Source of the DNA: Parvimonas micra
Lineage (GTDB): Bacteria; Bacillota; Clostridia; Tissierellales; Peptoniphilaceae
Direction: 5' to 3'
Length of the DNA: 64,000 nucleotides
Assembly: GCF_021300775.1 (NCBI RefSeq)
Contig: NZ_JAJTJP010000003.1
Location: 186,001-250,000, forward strand
Positions within the stretch are counted from its first letter, which is position 1, and each line of letters starts with the position of its first letter. Positions 54,987 through 63,813 of this stretch are shown piece by piece. The translations under genes and the position numbers were made by a program. Under the pieces are notes generated by a model. That model made no database searches, was not told where the DNA came from, and saw only the letters and a program-made list of their open reading frames with translations.

Positions 54987-56305
54987 TATTCAAAAATCAC
55001 TCCGTCAGCACAATCAATTTTAATATTTGTTGAGAAGAATTCTTTTAATGCTGTAACCATATATCCTGTGTCTTTAATTCCACAAGTTTCATAGCTTGAG
55101 TGCATTCCAAGTTGTGCAACTCCTATATCAAGAGCATGTAAACTAACTTGAATATTTGATAAGTTTCCAAGAGTTGAACCACCAACTTTATCGGATCTAT
55201 TTGCAAAGTATTGTGTAGGAACATCTACTTTTTTACAAATTTCTAAAAATACTGCTCTGCTAAAAGCATCAGTTGTATATTTTTGATTTGCAGCTTCTTT
55301 AATTACAATACCTTTGTTCATAAATGTTCTATTTGTTGGATCATAAAGTTCAGGATGATTTGGATGAACAGCATGAGCATTATCACAACTTACTAAGAAA
55401 GATTTTGCTACTGCTTGATGATATTCATCTGTTCCAAAACCAAGTGAAGCATTAATTCTCTTTAAAGCATCTTTCATAAATGTTGACATTGCACCTTGTT
55501 TTGTGTTTGAGCCAACTTCTTCGTTGTCAAAAACGGCACAAACATTTATTGCCTTTGGATTTTTAGAATCTAAAAATGCTTTCATTGATGTAAATGCACA
55601 TTGTAAGTCATCAAGTTTTGGTGTTGAAACGAATTCATCTTTATATCCCCAAATACATTGTCTTTGACGATTTACTAAGAATAAATCTTTTGCAACTATA
55701 TCTTCAACTTTAACTCCTAATTCTTCAGCAATCATTTTATCGAAGTCGCCTTTCTTTAATTCTCCTGCTGAGAATAAGGGTAATAAGTCAACTTGTTTAT
55801 TATAAGCATAACCATTGTTTATTTCTCTGTTTAAGTGAATTGCAACATTTGGTATCATTAAAATATCTTTATCAATATTAAATAATTTATTTACAATATT
55901 TCCATTTTCTATAACTAAAACTCTACCTGCAAGACTTAAAGGTTTATCAAACCAAGTTGAGTCAATCATTCCACCATAACCTTCAACATTTAATTTCAAA
56001 TGTTCTCCTGGTGCTTCCATTTCTGGAACTGCTTTAACCTTGTATGTTGGAGAGTCGCTGTGTGCAGCTGTGATTTGGAAATGATAATCGCTGAGTTCTT
56101 CTCCTACTTGGAAAGCTAATATACTTGAATTATTTCTTGTAGTATAGTAATTTCCACCTTTTTTTATTTCCCATTTTGCATTTTCTGGTAAAAATGTATA
56201 ACCAGCTTTGTCAAAATATTTTTTCATTGTATCAACTGTATGAAACATACTTTTACTTGAATCAATAAAAGTTAATAACTCTTTTGAAATTTCAATATTA
56301 TTCAT
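54986..56305 (-). CDS. M18-family aminopeptidase
   Basis: About 439 residues from the ATG at 56305 (ATAGGAGGTATTGAT upstream). Two-zinc peptidase motifs: TAAHSDSPTYKVK, FDNEEVGSNTKQGA and CDNAHAVHPNHPE. These cytosolic enzymes remove N-terminal residues (aspartyl- or leucine-type) from peptides. Together with the APC permease just upstream it fits a peptide- and amino-acid-using anaerobe. Confidence 0.93.
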   Translation of the reverse strand: MNNIEISKELLTFIDSSKSMFHTVDTMKKYFDKAGYTFLPENAKWEIKKGGNYYTTRNNSSILAFQVGEELSDYHFQITAAHSDSPTYKVKAVPEMEAPGEHLKLNVEGYGGMIDSTWFDKPLSLAGRVLVIENGNIVNKLFNIDKDILMIPNVAIHLNREINNGYAYNKQVDLLPLFSAGELKKGDFDKMIAEELGVKVEDIVAKDLFLVNRQRQCIWGYKDEFVSTPKLDDLQCAFTSMKAFLDSKNPKAINVCAVFDNEEVGSNTKQGAMSTFMKDALKRINASLGFGTDEYHQAVAKSFLVSCDNAHAVHPNHPELYDPTNRTFMNKGIVIKEAANQKYTTDAFSRAVFLEICKKVDVPTQYFANRSDKVGGSTLGNLSNIQVSLHALDIGVAQLGMHSSYETCGIKDTGYMVTALKEFFSTNIKIDCADGVIFE

Positions 56306-56378
56306 ATCAATACCTCCTATCATTTTAAATTTACCCTAATTGATTAAATTAAAATCATTATTTATATCTTAAAGAAAA

Positions 56379-56402
56379 TAAAGGAACCAAAGTTCCTTTA
56401 TT
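56379..56402 (-). terminator. Terminator of the APC permease gene
   Basis: AAAGGAACCAAAGTTCCTTT stem with T-run. Confidence 0.75.
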
Positions 56403-56412
56403 TCTTTATAAA

Positions 56413-57849
56413 TTACATTTTTTTGTTGTCTTCTGCTTTTCTAAGAATTGGTAAGATTAAACCTAAAGCAACTAAAACTAGTGGAGTAATAATCTTTAAG
56501 AACATTTCGAATTGGTCTTTTGAGTACATTCCTAGTAAACAACAAGCTAATGTTACTATGAAACACCAAGCACCAAAGAATAGTCCAACACCTCTGCTTT
56601 TAACAAATCTATAATGTCTGTCAAGTTCTTCTCTACCATATCTAAGAGCAAAGTAAGCAACGAATACCCACATATATCTCATTGGCATTACTACACCGTT
56701 AAGACGAGTAAGTTGTCTTAGAACTGTAGTAGCTCCTGGTACAAATGATTGAGCTAATATGATTGCTCCACCAAGTACTGCAACTAATACGATACCATTT
56801 ACATAAGCACCTTTTTCGTTCTTCTTTAACAATTTTGTTGGGATATATTGACTTGCATTAGGGTCTTCTAATAACATTCTTAAAGGAGCATCAATACTAA
56901 TTAATAATGTTGCAAATTGTCCAACAGTATTAGCTGCTGAATAGATGATTAATAGTAAATCACCAACACCATAGTATTGTCCTAATTTTTGGAATGCCCA
57001 GTAAGCACCATTTGCTGCATAAGAGTCAAATGCTTCTTTACTTGCGTTGATTTCGTTGATATCGAACATAAGTCCCATAGCAACTGTACCAAATATAGCA
57101 CTGATAACAACCATTAGAGTAGCGAACATCATAGCTTTAGGGAATTCTTTTGCAGAATCTCCTTCAACTTTATTTACATAAGGTGAAATTTTTTCAATAC
57201 CACCAACTGCAAATACTAAGATTGATAAACTACTTAAATAGTTCAAATCAACTTTAGGTAATAAATTACTCATTGATAAGTTTAATTTTAAATATCCCCC
57301 ATTTGGATTAATAACTGGTGCAGCATACATCATAAGAATAAATAAAATACCTAAAATAAACATACTTGAACCAGCAATAGTAGATAATCTCTTAATAGGA
57401 CTTAAACCTCTTGTTGCTAAATAACAGAATAACAATAATACACCAAAAGTAGCTAATTGAACATAGATTGTAGGAATACTATCATAAGCTTTAGCATCTC
57501 TAAAAATCATAAAGCTTAAAGCTTTAAGACCACCTGAACCTTTACCAGCAATATAAGTAATGTGTACTGCCCAATAAGTCCATCCTGCATAATAAGCTAA
57601 TTTAGAGTTAGTTGTTTCTTGAATCCAAGAAGTAACTCCACCACCTAAATCTTTAAATGTAGAACCAAGTTCACCAACCATAAGTGCATACGGAATAAAA
57701 TACAATGCGAACATTAGTATCCAAGAAAATATTACTTGTGTACCATGAAAGTAAATATAACCGTTTAAAACATTTCCGAATCCCCAAAGTGTTGAGAAAC
57801 ACATAAATACAAGGGACTGCCAACTAATTTTCTTTTCGGAACCTTCCAT
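56413..57849 (-). CDS. APC-superfamily amino acid permease
   Basis: 478 residues with twelve hydrophobic helices. Helix 1 carries the unwound FSTLWGFGNVLNG motif, helix 6 FAVGGIEKISPY, and QLTRLNGVVMPMRYM lies in the later half. This resembles glutamate/GABA- or Yhr-type antiporters of the family, but the substrate cannot be assigned. It has a strong promoter of its own. The M18 aminopeptidase lies just downstream. Confidence 0.85.
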   Translation of the reverse strand: MEGSEKKISWQSLVFMCFSTLWGFGNVLNGYIYFHGTQVIFSWILMFALYFIPYALMVGELGSTFKDLGGGVTSWIQETTNSKLAYYAGWTYWAVHITYIAGKGSGGLKALSFMIFRDAKAYDSIPTIYVQLATFGVLLLFCYLATRGLSPIKRLSTIAGSSMFILGILFILMMYAAPVINPNGGYLKLNLSMSNLLPKVDLNYLSSLSILVFAVGGIEKISPYVNKVEGDSAKEFPKAMMFATLMVVISAIFGTVAMGLMFDINEINASKEAFDSYAANGAYWAFQKLGQYYGVGDLLLIIYSAANTVGQFATLLISIDAPLRMLLEDPNASQYIPTKLLKKNEKGAYVNGIVLVAVLGGAIILAQSFVPGATTVLRQLTRLNGVVMPMRYMWVFVAYFALRYGREELDRHYRFVKSRGVGLFFGAWCFIVTLACCLLGMYSKDQFEMFLKIITPLVLVALGLILPILRKAEDNKKM

Positions 57850-57898
57850 TTCATCCTCCTAAAATATAATTTTTAAAGCTATTTTTTTAGCTATACAA

Positions 57899-57927
57899 AG
57901 TATATCAAATTTAGTTATAGTTGTCAA
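57899..57927 (-). promoter_or_regulatory. Promoter of the APC permease gene
   Basis: TTGACA (57927-57922), 17 bp, TATACT (57904-57899). An imperfect palindrome AACGATAAGATAACGTT lies just upstream (57935-57951). Confidence 0.75.
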
Positions 57928-58016
57928 AGGCATAAACGATAAGATAACGTTTTATTTTTATTTAAAAAATATTATCACTTCACTTAATCGTTCCTGTAAA
58001 TTATAATTTTGTAAAA

Positions 58017-58043
58017 GAGAAGACACCATTTGGTGTCTTCTTA
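58017..58043 (-). terminator. Terminator of the pot operon
   Basis: GAAGACACC-ATTT-GGTGTCTTC, a 9-bp perfect stem, 10 bp after the potD stop. Confidence 0.8.
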
Positions 58044-58052
58044 TTTACATTA

Positions 58053-59141
58053 TTATTTTGCTTTCATTTCTGTCCAAGCATCTTGTAATTTTTCGTTTGA
58101 TTCTCCTAAATCTTTTAATATGAATCCCTTTTCAAAAACTTCTTTTGAAGGGAATACAATATCACTATTTTTTAAGCTATCATCCATTAATTCTCTAGCT
58201 CCTTCTATTGGAGAACCATATTTTACAACATTACAGTTTCTAGCAGAAATTTCTGGTCTAGACATAAAATCTATAAATTTAGCAGCTAATTCTTTATTTT
58301 CTGAAACTTTTGGAATTACCCAGTTATCAAAGATAAAGATTGCTCCTTCTTTTGGAAATACAAATTCTACATTTTTATTTTCATCTTTTGCAAGTAGAGC
58401 TTCTCCACCCCAGATACAAGTTAGCTTTGAATCACCACTTATCAAATTATCTTTAGCTTGGTCATCCCCAACATAATTTTTTACTATTTTCTTTTGAGCA
58501 ATTAAAGAATTTTTAGCTTTTTCAATATCTTCAACCTTTGTTGAGTTTGGATCTATTCCTTCTTTTATCATTGCTATTGCCATTGTAAATCTACTTCCAT
58601 CAAGCATTACAACTTCGCCTTTATTTTTTTCACTCCAAAGATCAGCCCAGCTATCAACTTTTTCTTGTTTTGACTTGTCATAAGCAATCCCGATATTTCC
58701 AATTGTATAAGGAACTGAATATTCAAAAGTAGGATCAAATACTAAATTTCTATATTCTTTTTTTACTTTTTCCATATTAGGAATTTTACTTTTATCAAGT
58801 TTTTCTAACATACCTTCTTTAATCATAGTATCAACCATATAATCACTTGCTACTATTACATCATATTTTTCAGCACCACTTTTTAATTTTGTATAATATT
58901 CTTCATTTTCTTCAAAGAATGTGTAATTTACTTTACAATTAAATTCTTTTTCAAATTCTTTTATTGTTTCAGGATCAATAAAAAGATCAGTATTTGTAAC
59001 ATTTAAAACTTTCTTTTCTGTATTTTGTTCTGTCTTTTCTTCTTTCTTTTCTTCTTTTTTCTCATTTTTTGCACATGCTGAAAAAGAAACAGTTGCAACT
59101 AGAAAAAGTAATAATACTAATAAATTTTTAATTTTTTTCAT
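58053..59141 (-). CDS. potD: Spermidine/putrescine-binding lipoprotein PotD
   Basis: 362 residues. Lipoprotein signal ending FSAC, a Lys/Glu-rich linker (EKKEEKKEEKTEQ), then the PotD fold: VIVASDYMVDTMIKEGML, YTIGNIGIAYDKS, CIWGGEALLA and IFDNWVIPK with the polyamine-binding Trp and acidic residues. It captures polyamines outside the membrane for PotBC. It overlaps potC by 14 bp. Confidence 0.92.
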   Translation of the reverse strand: MKKIKNLLVLLLFLVATVSFSACAKNEKKEEKKEEKTEQNTEKKVLNVTNTDLFIDPETIKEFEKEFNCKVNYTFFEENEEYYTKLKSGAEKYDVIVASDYMVDTMIKEGMLEKLDKSKIPNMEKVKKEYRNLVFDPTFEYSVPYTIGNIGIAYDKSKQEKVDSWADLWSEKNKGEVVMLDGSRFTMAIAMIKEGIDPNSTKVEDIEKAKNSLIAQKKIVKNYVGDDQAKDNLISGDSKLTCIWGGEALLAKDENKNVEFVFPKEGAIFIFDNWVIPKVSENKELAAKFIDFMSRPEISARNCNVVKYGSPIEGARELMDDSLKNSDIVFPSKEVFEKGFILKDLGESNEKLQDAWTEMKAK

Positions 59142-59916
59142 TTTTTTCTCCTCTTTTTTTAAATAAATAAGTTATTGTTGAAATTAATATTATTATTGCA
59201 AATAGCAATGTTGACAACGCATTTATTTTAGGACTAATCCCTCTTTTTGTCATTGAATAAATTTTAACTGAAAGTGTAGCAACACCATTACCCGAAGTAA
59301 AATAACTTACTGTAAAATCATCCAAAGACAATGTTATACAAACTAATGACGCTATTATTATATTAGGAATTAACTGAGGCAATACAATTCTTCTAAATAC
59401 TTGAAACTGCCTTGCACCTAAATCTGTTCCAGCATCAAATAGGCTTTTATCAAAGGTTAATAATTTCGGTAAGATTGCAAAAACTACAAATGGAACATTA
59501 AAAATTATATGTGATAAAATTACAGTGAAATATCCAAAATTAAATTTAAAAAATACATATAAAATTATCATTCCAATAGCTATTACAATATCAGGAAGTA
59601 TAAGTGGTATATAAGAGACATTTGTAAAATAAGTTTTGAGTTTTGGACTAAAAGCTTTATAAATCGACCAAGCTCCCAAAGTTCCAATTATTAATGCAAA
59701 TACCGTAGCAATTGCAGTTATTATAATTGTCTGACCAAAAACTTTCATAACAGACTCATCTTTAAATAGTTCTATATACCATTTTAAACTAAAACCTGTA
59801 AAAGCATTGCTATATCTCGATTCATTAAAAGAAAAAACTACCATAAATATTATTGGCATATATAAAAATATATATAATAAAAATAAATAGATTTTTCCAG
59901 TATGTTTTTTTACCAT
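59128..59916 (-). CDS. potC: Spermidine/putrescine ABC permease PotC
   Basis: 262 residues, six helices. Inner-membrane permease with the EAA-type loop DAGTDLGARQFQVFRRIVLPQ that contacts the ATPase, followed by SLDDFTVSYFTSG, typical of PotC. It overlaps potB by 7 bp. Confidence 0.92.
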   Translation of the reverse strand: MVKKHTGKIYLFLLYIFLYMPIIFMVVFSFNESRYSNAFTGFSLKWYIELFKDESVMKVFGQTIIITAIATVFALIIGTLGAWSIYKAFSPKLKTYFTNVSYIPLILPDIVIAIGMIILYVFFKFNFGYFTVILSHIIFNVPFVVFAILPKLLTFDKSLFDAGTDLGARQFQVFRRIVLPQLIPNIIIASLVCITLSLDDFTVSYFTSGNGVATLSVKIYSMTKRGISPKINALSTLLFAIIILISTITYLFKKRGEKNEKN

Positions 59917-60767
59917 ATTTTAAATCCTTCTGCGAATTCATTTTCTGATTTGTTTAGAAATAATTTAAAAATAATAAGGCATACAAAAATAATAGAAATC
60001 ATAATTAAGGATATACTAGAACCAGTTTCCCAATTTCTAGCTTGTAAAAACTCCCTTTGAATTAAATTACCAACTAGCATATTTTGACTTCCACCAAGTA
60101 AATCAGAAATTATAAAAGTAGTTACAGAAGGCATAAATACCATAACACATCCTGATATTATCCCCTTAAAACTTAATGGAAAAATAATTCGTAAAAACAA
60201 ATCTTTACCTTTTGCCCCCAAGTCTTTAGCACACTCTATATATTCTCTATCTATATTTATAAGTGCTGTATAAATTGGAAGTACCATGAAAGGTAAAAAG
60301 TTATAAATCATTCCTATAATTATTGCAAAATTATTATTTAAAAATTTTATTGGACTATCTATAAATCCAAAATTCATTAACATTTGATTTATTATTCCCT
60401 GTTCTCTAAAAATACTCATCCAAGAATATGTTCTAAGTAAAAAGTTAGTCCATAATGGCATAATGAATAATAATACAAAGATATTTCTTCTTTTTTCATA
60501 TTTAATCCTACTTAGAAAAAAACCAGCAGGAAATCCTAAAATTAGACATAATAGAGTTGAAATCAATGATAATTTTAATGATACAAAAATAATTTTTACA
60601 TAAGTAGGAGTAAAAAATTTTTTGTAATTATCAAAAGTGAAAACAAAACTCTCATCTTTAACTTTAAAAGAATAATAAATTATAAAAATCAAAGGTGTTA
60701 TTGTAAATAGAGTAGTCCATAAAAAATATGGCATAGCTCTTATTCTATATAAATGTTTTCGCAACAT
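59910..60767 (-). CDS. potB: Spermidine/putrescine ABC permease PotB
   Basis: 285 residues, six helices, with the EAA-type loop ECAKDLGAKGKDLFLRIIFPL and the PotB-like SDLLGGSQNMLVGNLIQREF. It is the first gene of potBCD. The ATPase gene potA, normally first, is absent here: the next gene upstream is the divergent gpmA. Confidence 0.92.
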   Translation of the reverse strand: MLRKHLYRIRAMPYFLWTTLFTITPLIFIIYYSFKVKDESFVFTFDNYKKFFTPTYVKIIFVSLKLSLISTLLCLILGFPAGFFLSRIKYEKRRNIFVLLFIMPLWTNFLLRTYSWMSIFREQGIINQMLMNFGFIDSPIKFLNNNFAIIIGMIYNFLPFMVLPIYTALINIDREYIECAKDLGAKGKDLFLRIIFPLSFKGIISGCVMVFMPSVTTFIISDLLGGSQNMLVGNLIQREFLQARNWETGSSISLIMISIIFVCLIIFKLFLNKSENEFAEGFKIW

Positions 60768-60833
60768 AAATCCTCCAAAACAAATTACTTAATTATTATT
60801 TTAACATCAAAATAGTTATTAGACAAGTTTTTC

Positions 60834-60862
60834 TTGTAATGTTTCAAAATTTATACTATAAT
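60834..60862 (+). promoter_or_regulatory. Promoter of gpmA
   Basis: TTGTAA, 17 bp, TATAAT, about 33 bp upstream of the start. Confidence 0.7.
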
Positions 60863-60894
60863 TAAGGTAATAAAAATTAAAGGAGTTTTTGAAA

Positions 60895-61638
60895 ATGAAA
60901 TTAGTTTTAATTAGACATGGAGAAAGCGAATGGAATAAATTAAATTTATTTACAGGTTGGACAGATGTAGGACTTTCTGACAAAGGAGTTATAGAAGCAA
61001 ATGAAGCTGGTTTTTCCTTAAAAGAAAATGAATTTGATTTTGATGTATGCTACTGTTCTTATCTAAAAAGAGCAATAAACACTTTAAATATAGTTTTAGA
61101 AAGAATGGATAGACAATGGCTTCCTGTTATAAAGACATGGAAACTAAATGAAAGACATTATGGAGCATTACAAGGCTTAAATAAAGCTGAAACTGCTGAA
61201 AAATATGGAGAAGATCAAGTGAAATTATGGAGAAGATCATTTGATGTACCACCTCCAGCGCTTGATAAGGAAGATGAAAGATGTCCACATAATCAAGCAC
61301 CATACAGAAATGTTTGTAAAAGTGAATTACCTTACCATGAAAGTTTAAAAGACACAATTGAAAGAGTTATTCCTTACTACGAAGAAGTTATTAAAAAAGA
61401 TATGATTGACGGAAAAAGAGTATTAATTGCTGCTCATGGAAATTCACTTAGAGCATTAGTTAAGTATTTAGACAATTTAACTGATGAAGAAATAATTTCT
61501 GTTAATATTCCAACTGGAATTCCTTTAGTTTATGAATTTGATGATAATTTCAAAGTTATAAATAAATACTACTTAGGAAATCAAGATTTAATTAATGCAA
61601 AGATTAATTCTGTTGCAAATCAAGCTAAAAAGAAATAG
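60895..61638 (+). CDS. gpmA: 2,3-bisphosphoglycerate-dependent phosphoglycerate mutase
   Basis: 247 residues from ATG 60895 (AAAGGAG upstream; a TTG six bases earlier is in frame but too close to the site). Catalytic His in [10 protein letters not shown], second His in [10 protein letters not shown], plus [14 protein letters not shown]. It interconverts 3- and 2-phosphoglycerate in glycolysis, just before PEP, the substrate shared with PPDK. Confidence 0.97.
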   Translation: MKLVLIRHGESEWNKLNLFTGWTDVGLSDKGVIEANEAGFSLKENEFDFDVCYCSYLKRAINTLNIVLERMDRQWLPVIKTWKLNERHYGALQGLNKAETAEKYGEDQVKLWRRSFDVPPPALDKEDERCPHNQAPYRNVCKSELPYHESLKDTIERVIPYYEEVIKKDMIDGKRVLIAAHGNSLRALVKYLDNLTDEEIISVNIPTGIPLVYEFDDNFKVINKYYLGNQDLINAKINSVANQAKKK

Positions 61639-61678
61639 ATTAAAAAGGTGATTATCTCCTTTTTTCATGCACAAAAAA

Positions 61679-61700
61679 GCAACAATGTAAATTGTTGCTC
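61679..61700 (+). terminator. Terminator after gpmA
   Basis: AGCAACAAT-GTAA-ATTGTTGCT. The same stem occurs again at 62099-62121 on the other side of the repeat block. Confidence 0.6.
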
Positions 61701-61797
61701 AGACTGATGACAAAGGTGTCGATGAGCAATCATTGGCACTTTTTTAGTGGAGAAAAAGAGAGTAAGTAGTATAATAATTAAACTATAGGCAAATAAT

Positions 61798-62047
61798 TTA
61801 ATAAGAACCCCACCCTTGACGTGAATTATTTTGTTTTATATATTTTTTATCTCTTTTTTTAAATTATTTTCGAAGTTTATTTACTTTTAACGTCTAGCTC
61901 TTAAACAAAGGTACTTCCTTTATACGTCATCTTGAGCGAAATGTAGCATAGCGAAGTGTAGTCGAAAGATCTCATACTTTTGCTTTAGCAAAAGTAAATG
62001 TATCGTAGATACATTGGGTACCCAGAAACCTTGTTGTTTCACAATAA
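61798..62047. repeat. GC-rich hairpin repeat interrupted by a palindromic repeat copy
   Basis: The outer parts, AAGAACCCCACCCTT at 61802-61816 and GGGTACCCAGAAACCTTGTTG plus TTTCACAA at about 62017-62044, are the two halves of the hairpin repeat in reverse orientation. The central hairpin CCACGATGCTTTGCATCG is replaced by a roughly 200-bp reverse copy of the other family (ACGTCATCTTGAGCG, GTAGTCGAAAGATCTC, CTTTTGCTTTAGCAAAAG, TGTATCGTAGATACA). A short ORF over it is spurious. No gene lies in 61639-62128. Confidence 0.8.
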
Positions 62048-62064
62048 AAACAAAAATATAAAAA

Positions 62065-62121
62065 AAGCAAAGACAAAAATTATACTTTGTCTTTGCTCTG
62101 AGCAACAATGTAAATTGTTGC
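62065..62121 (-). terminator. Tandem terminators of brnQ
   Basis: Two hairpins, GCAACAAT...ATTGTTGC (62102-62121) and AGCAAAGACA...TGTCTTTGCT (62065-62096), the second followed by T-run on the minus strand. Confidence 0.75.
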
Positions 62122-62128
62122 TTTTATT

Positions 62129-63544
62129 TTATTCTTTATCTTTAATTTCATCATATAGATTCTTAATTGCTTTTCTTATAACTTCAGATTTTGGCTCGTC
62201 CATTTTTTCTGATATATAGTAAAGCATTCCAACATCTTCATCATGTAGAGTGATTCTTGTATTTAATACCTTTGGTACATCAATATGTTCCCCTTTATTT
62301 TTTTCAAATATAGCAATCACTGTAAATACAATTATTGAAGGAATCAAATAACCAAAACTCAAAGAACTTAATGGTAATAATTTTATAAATTCAAAAATTC
62401 CAAAAGAATCATTTAACACTGTCATTAAACCAATAACAAGTGATAAAATTGCAGCATATTTTATTGCCTTTTCACAAGTAAATCTCTTTCTAAAAACACT
62501 TGTTAAAATTAATATGATTATTGGTGGATATAAAGTAAATAAAAGTGGAACTGCCAATTGTATTATCGCATCTATTCCTAAACATGAGAAAACAAAACTT
62601 GCAAAGCAAACAATCATAACCCATATCTTATAAGATATCTTTGGAACTAATTCTGATAGATATTCAGCAACACCACCTGTAAGTGCAACAGAAGTTGTAA
62701 GACAAGCTAAAATTACAATAACTGATAGCATTAAAATTCCTGAACGTCCAAATAATAAATTAGTAAAATGAAGTAATATAACTGTTCCGTTTTTTGCACC
62801 CTCAACATTTAATCTTGAACTTGCCCCCAAAAAGCAAAGACCTCCATAAACAATACTTAAACAAATAAAAGCTATAATGGAAGAAGATAATATTACCTTT
62901 TTTTCTCTTTCTTTTTTAATTTTATAGAAAATTAAAGCATTTATTATTACCGCATTAAATAGTCCTGCACCAAGTCCATCAAGAGTTTGGAAGCCATTTA
63001 CAAATGATTCATACATTACTTTTTGTAAATCTTCCCCAGGTTGAATTTTTCCTACTGGAGAAATTATTCCAGTGATAATCATTATAATTAAAAATACTAA
63101 AAGTGTTGGAGTTAAATATCTTCCTATAAAATCTACAATTTTTTCAGATTTAATACAGATTAAATATGTTATAATGAAAAAGATTGCAGTTGTTATAATA
63201 AGGTTATGAAAACCAAAGTTTTTAACTCCTAAATCATATGTTATAGCACCTGTTCTAGGTATTGCAACTAAAGGTCCTATACATAATGAAATACAAACTA
63301 AAATTATTGTTCCTAAATATTTTCCTAAAGGTTTAACAAAGTCAGTAATTCCCCCAGAACAAAATACAGTATATAGTGATACCATTGCTAAAAGTCCATC
63401 AGCAGCCATATACAAAAGAAATGCAATTGGCCAATAAGAACCAGAATTATATCCTAAAAATGTTGGAAATATCAAGTTTCCAGCACCAAAGAACATTGCA
63501 AATAAGCTAAAGCCTATTACAAATATTATTCTTACTTCTTTTTT
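62129..63544 (-). CDS. brnQ: BrnQ branched-chain amino acid carrier with C-terminal RHH-like domain
   Basis: 471 residues from the ATG at 63544 (TAGGAGGGAAT upstream). Residues 1 to about 415 are the twelve-helix BrnQ/LIVCS carrier: FAMFFGAGNLIFPTFLG, IPRTGAITYDLGV and FQTLDGLGAG. It takes up Leu, Ile and Val with Na+ or H+. After the last helix and a short linker, residues 427-471 read NTRITLHDEDVGMLYYISE, a turn, and EPKSEVIRKAIKNLYDEI. This strand-helix-helix pattern is that of ribbon-helix-helix (CopG/Arc-like) DNA-binding domains. BrnQ normally ends at about 430-440 residues. The tail is in frame with no sign of error. Confidence 0.9.
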   Translation of the reverse strand, partial: KKEVRIIFVIGFSLFAMFFGAGNLIFPTFLGYNSGSYWPIAFLLYMAADGLLAMVSLYTVFCSGGITDFVKPLGKYLGTIILVCISLCIGPLVAIPRTGAITYDLGVKNFGFHNLIITTAIFFIITYLICIKSEKIVDFIGRYLTPTLLVFLIIMIITGIISPVGKIQPGEDLQKVMYESFVNGFQTLDGLGAGLFNAVIINALIFYKIKKEREKKVILSSSIIAFICLSIVYGGLCFLGASSRLNVEGAKNGTVILLHFTNLLFGRSGILMLSVIVILACLTTSVALTGGVAEYLSELVPKISYKIWVMIVCFASFVFSCLGIDAIIQLAVPLLFTLYPPIIILILTSVFRKRFTCEKAIKYAAILSLVIGLMTVLNDSFGIFEFIKLLPLSSLSFGYLIPSIIVFTVIAIFEKNKGEHIDVPKVLNTRITLHDEDVGMLYYISEKMDEPKSEVIRKAIKNLYDEIKDKE

Positions 63545-63769
63545 CATATTCCCTCCTAAAATAAAAAAACGATTTCTAATGTAATAGTACCATAAAAAAT
63601 AAAAACATGCAAGGTATGGCAATTGAAAAATTTATCTTTATATTTTCTAATTTATTTTATAATTTGAAGTATATAAAACTAAAAATAAATAAAGTTTATT
63701 GTATTAAAAATTTTATACAAATATAAGGTTTACATAAAATTTTTATCATTAATCAAATTGTTTCACAAT

Positions 63770-63797
63770 AAAAAAGGGAACTTTGCAGTTCCCTTTT
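63770..63797 (-). terminator. Terminator of tuf
   Basis: AAAAGGGAACTGCAAAGTTCCCTTTTT on the minus strand, 17 bp after the stop. 63545-63769 holds no other feature. Confidence 0.8.
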
Positions 63798-63813
63798 AAA
63801 ATCATAATTATAA

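Noticed and set aside
61920..62108. Short minus-strand ORF
   Set aside because: Covers the nested repeat; no ribosome site.
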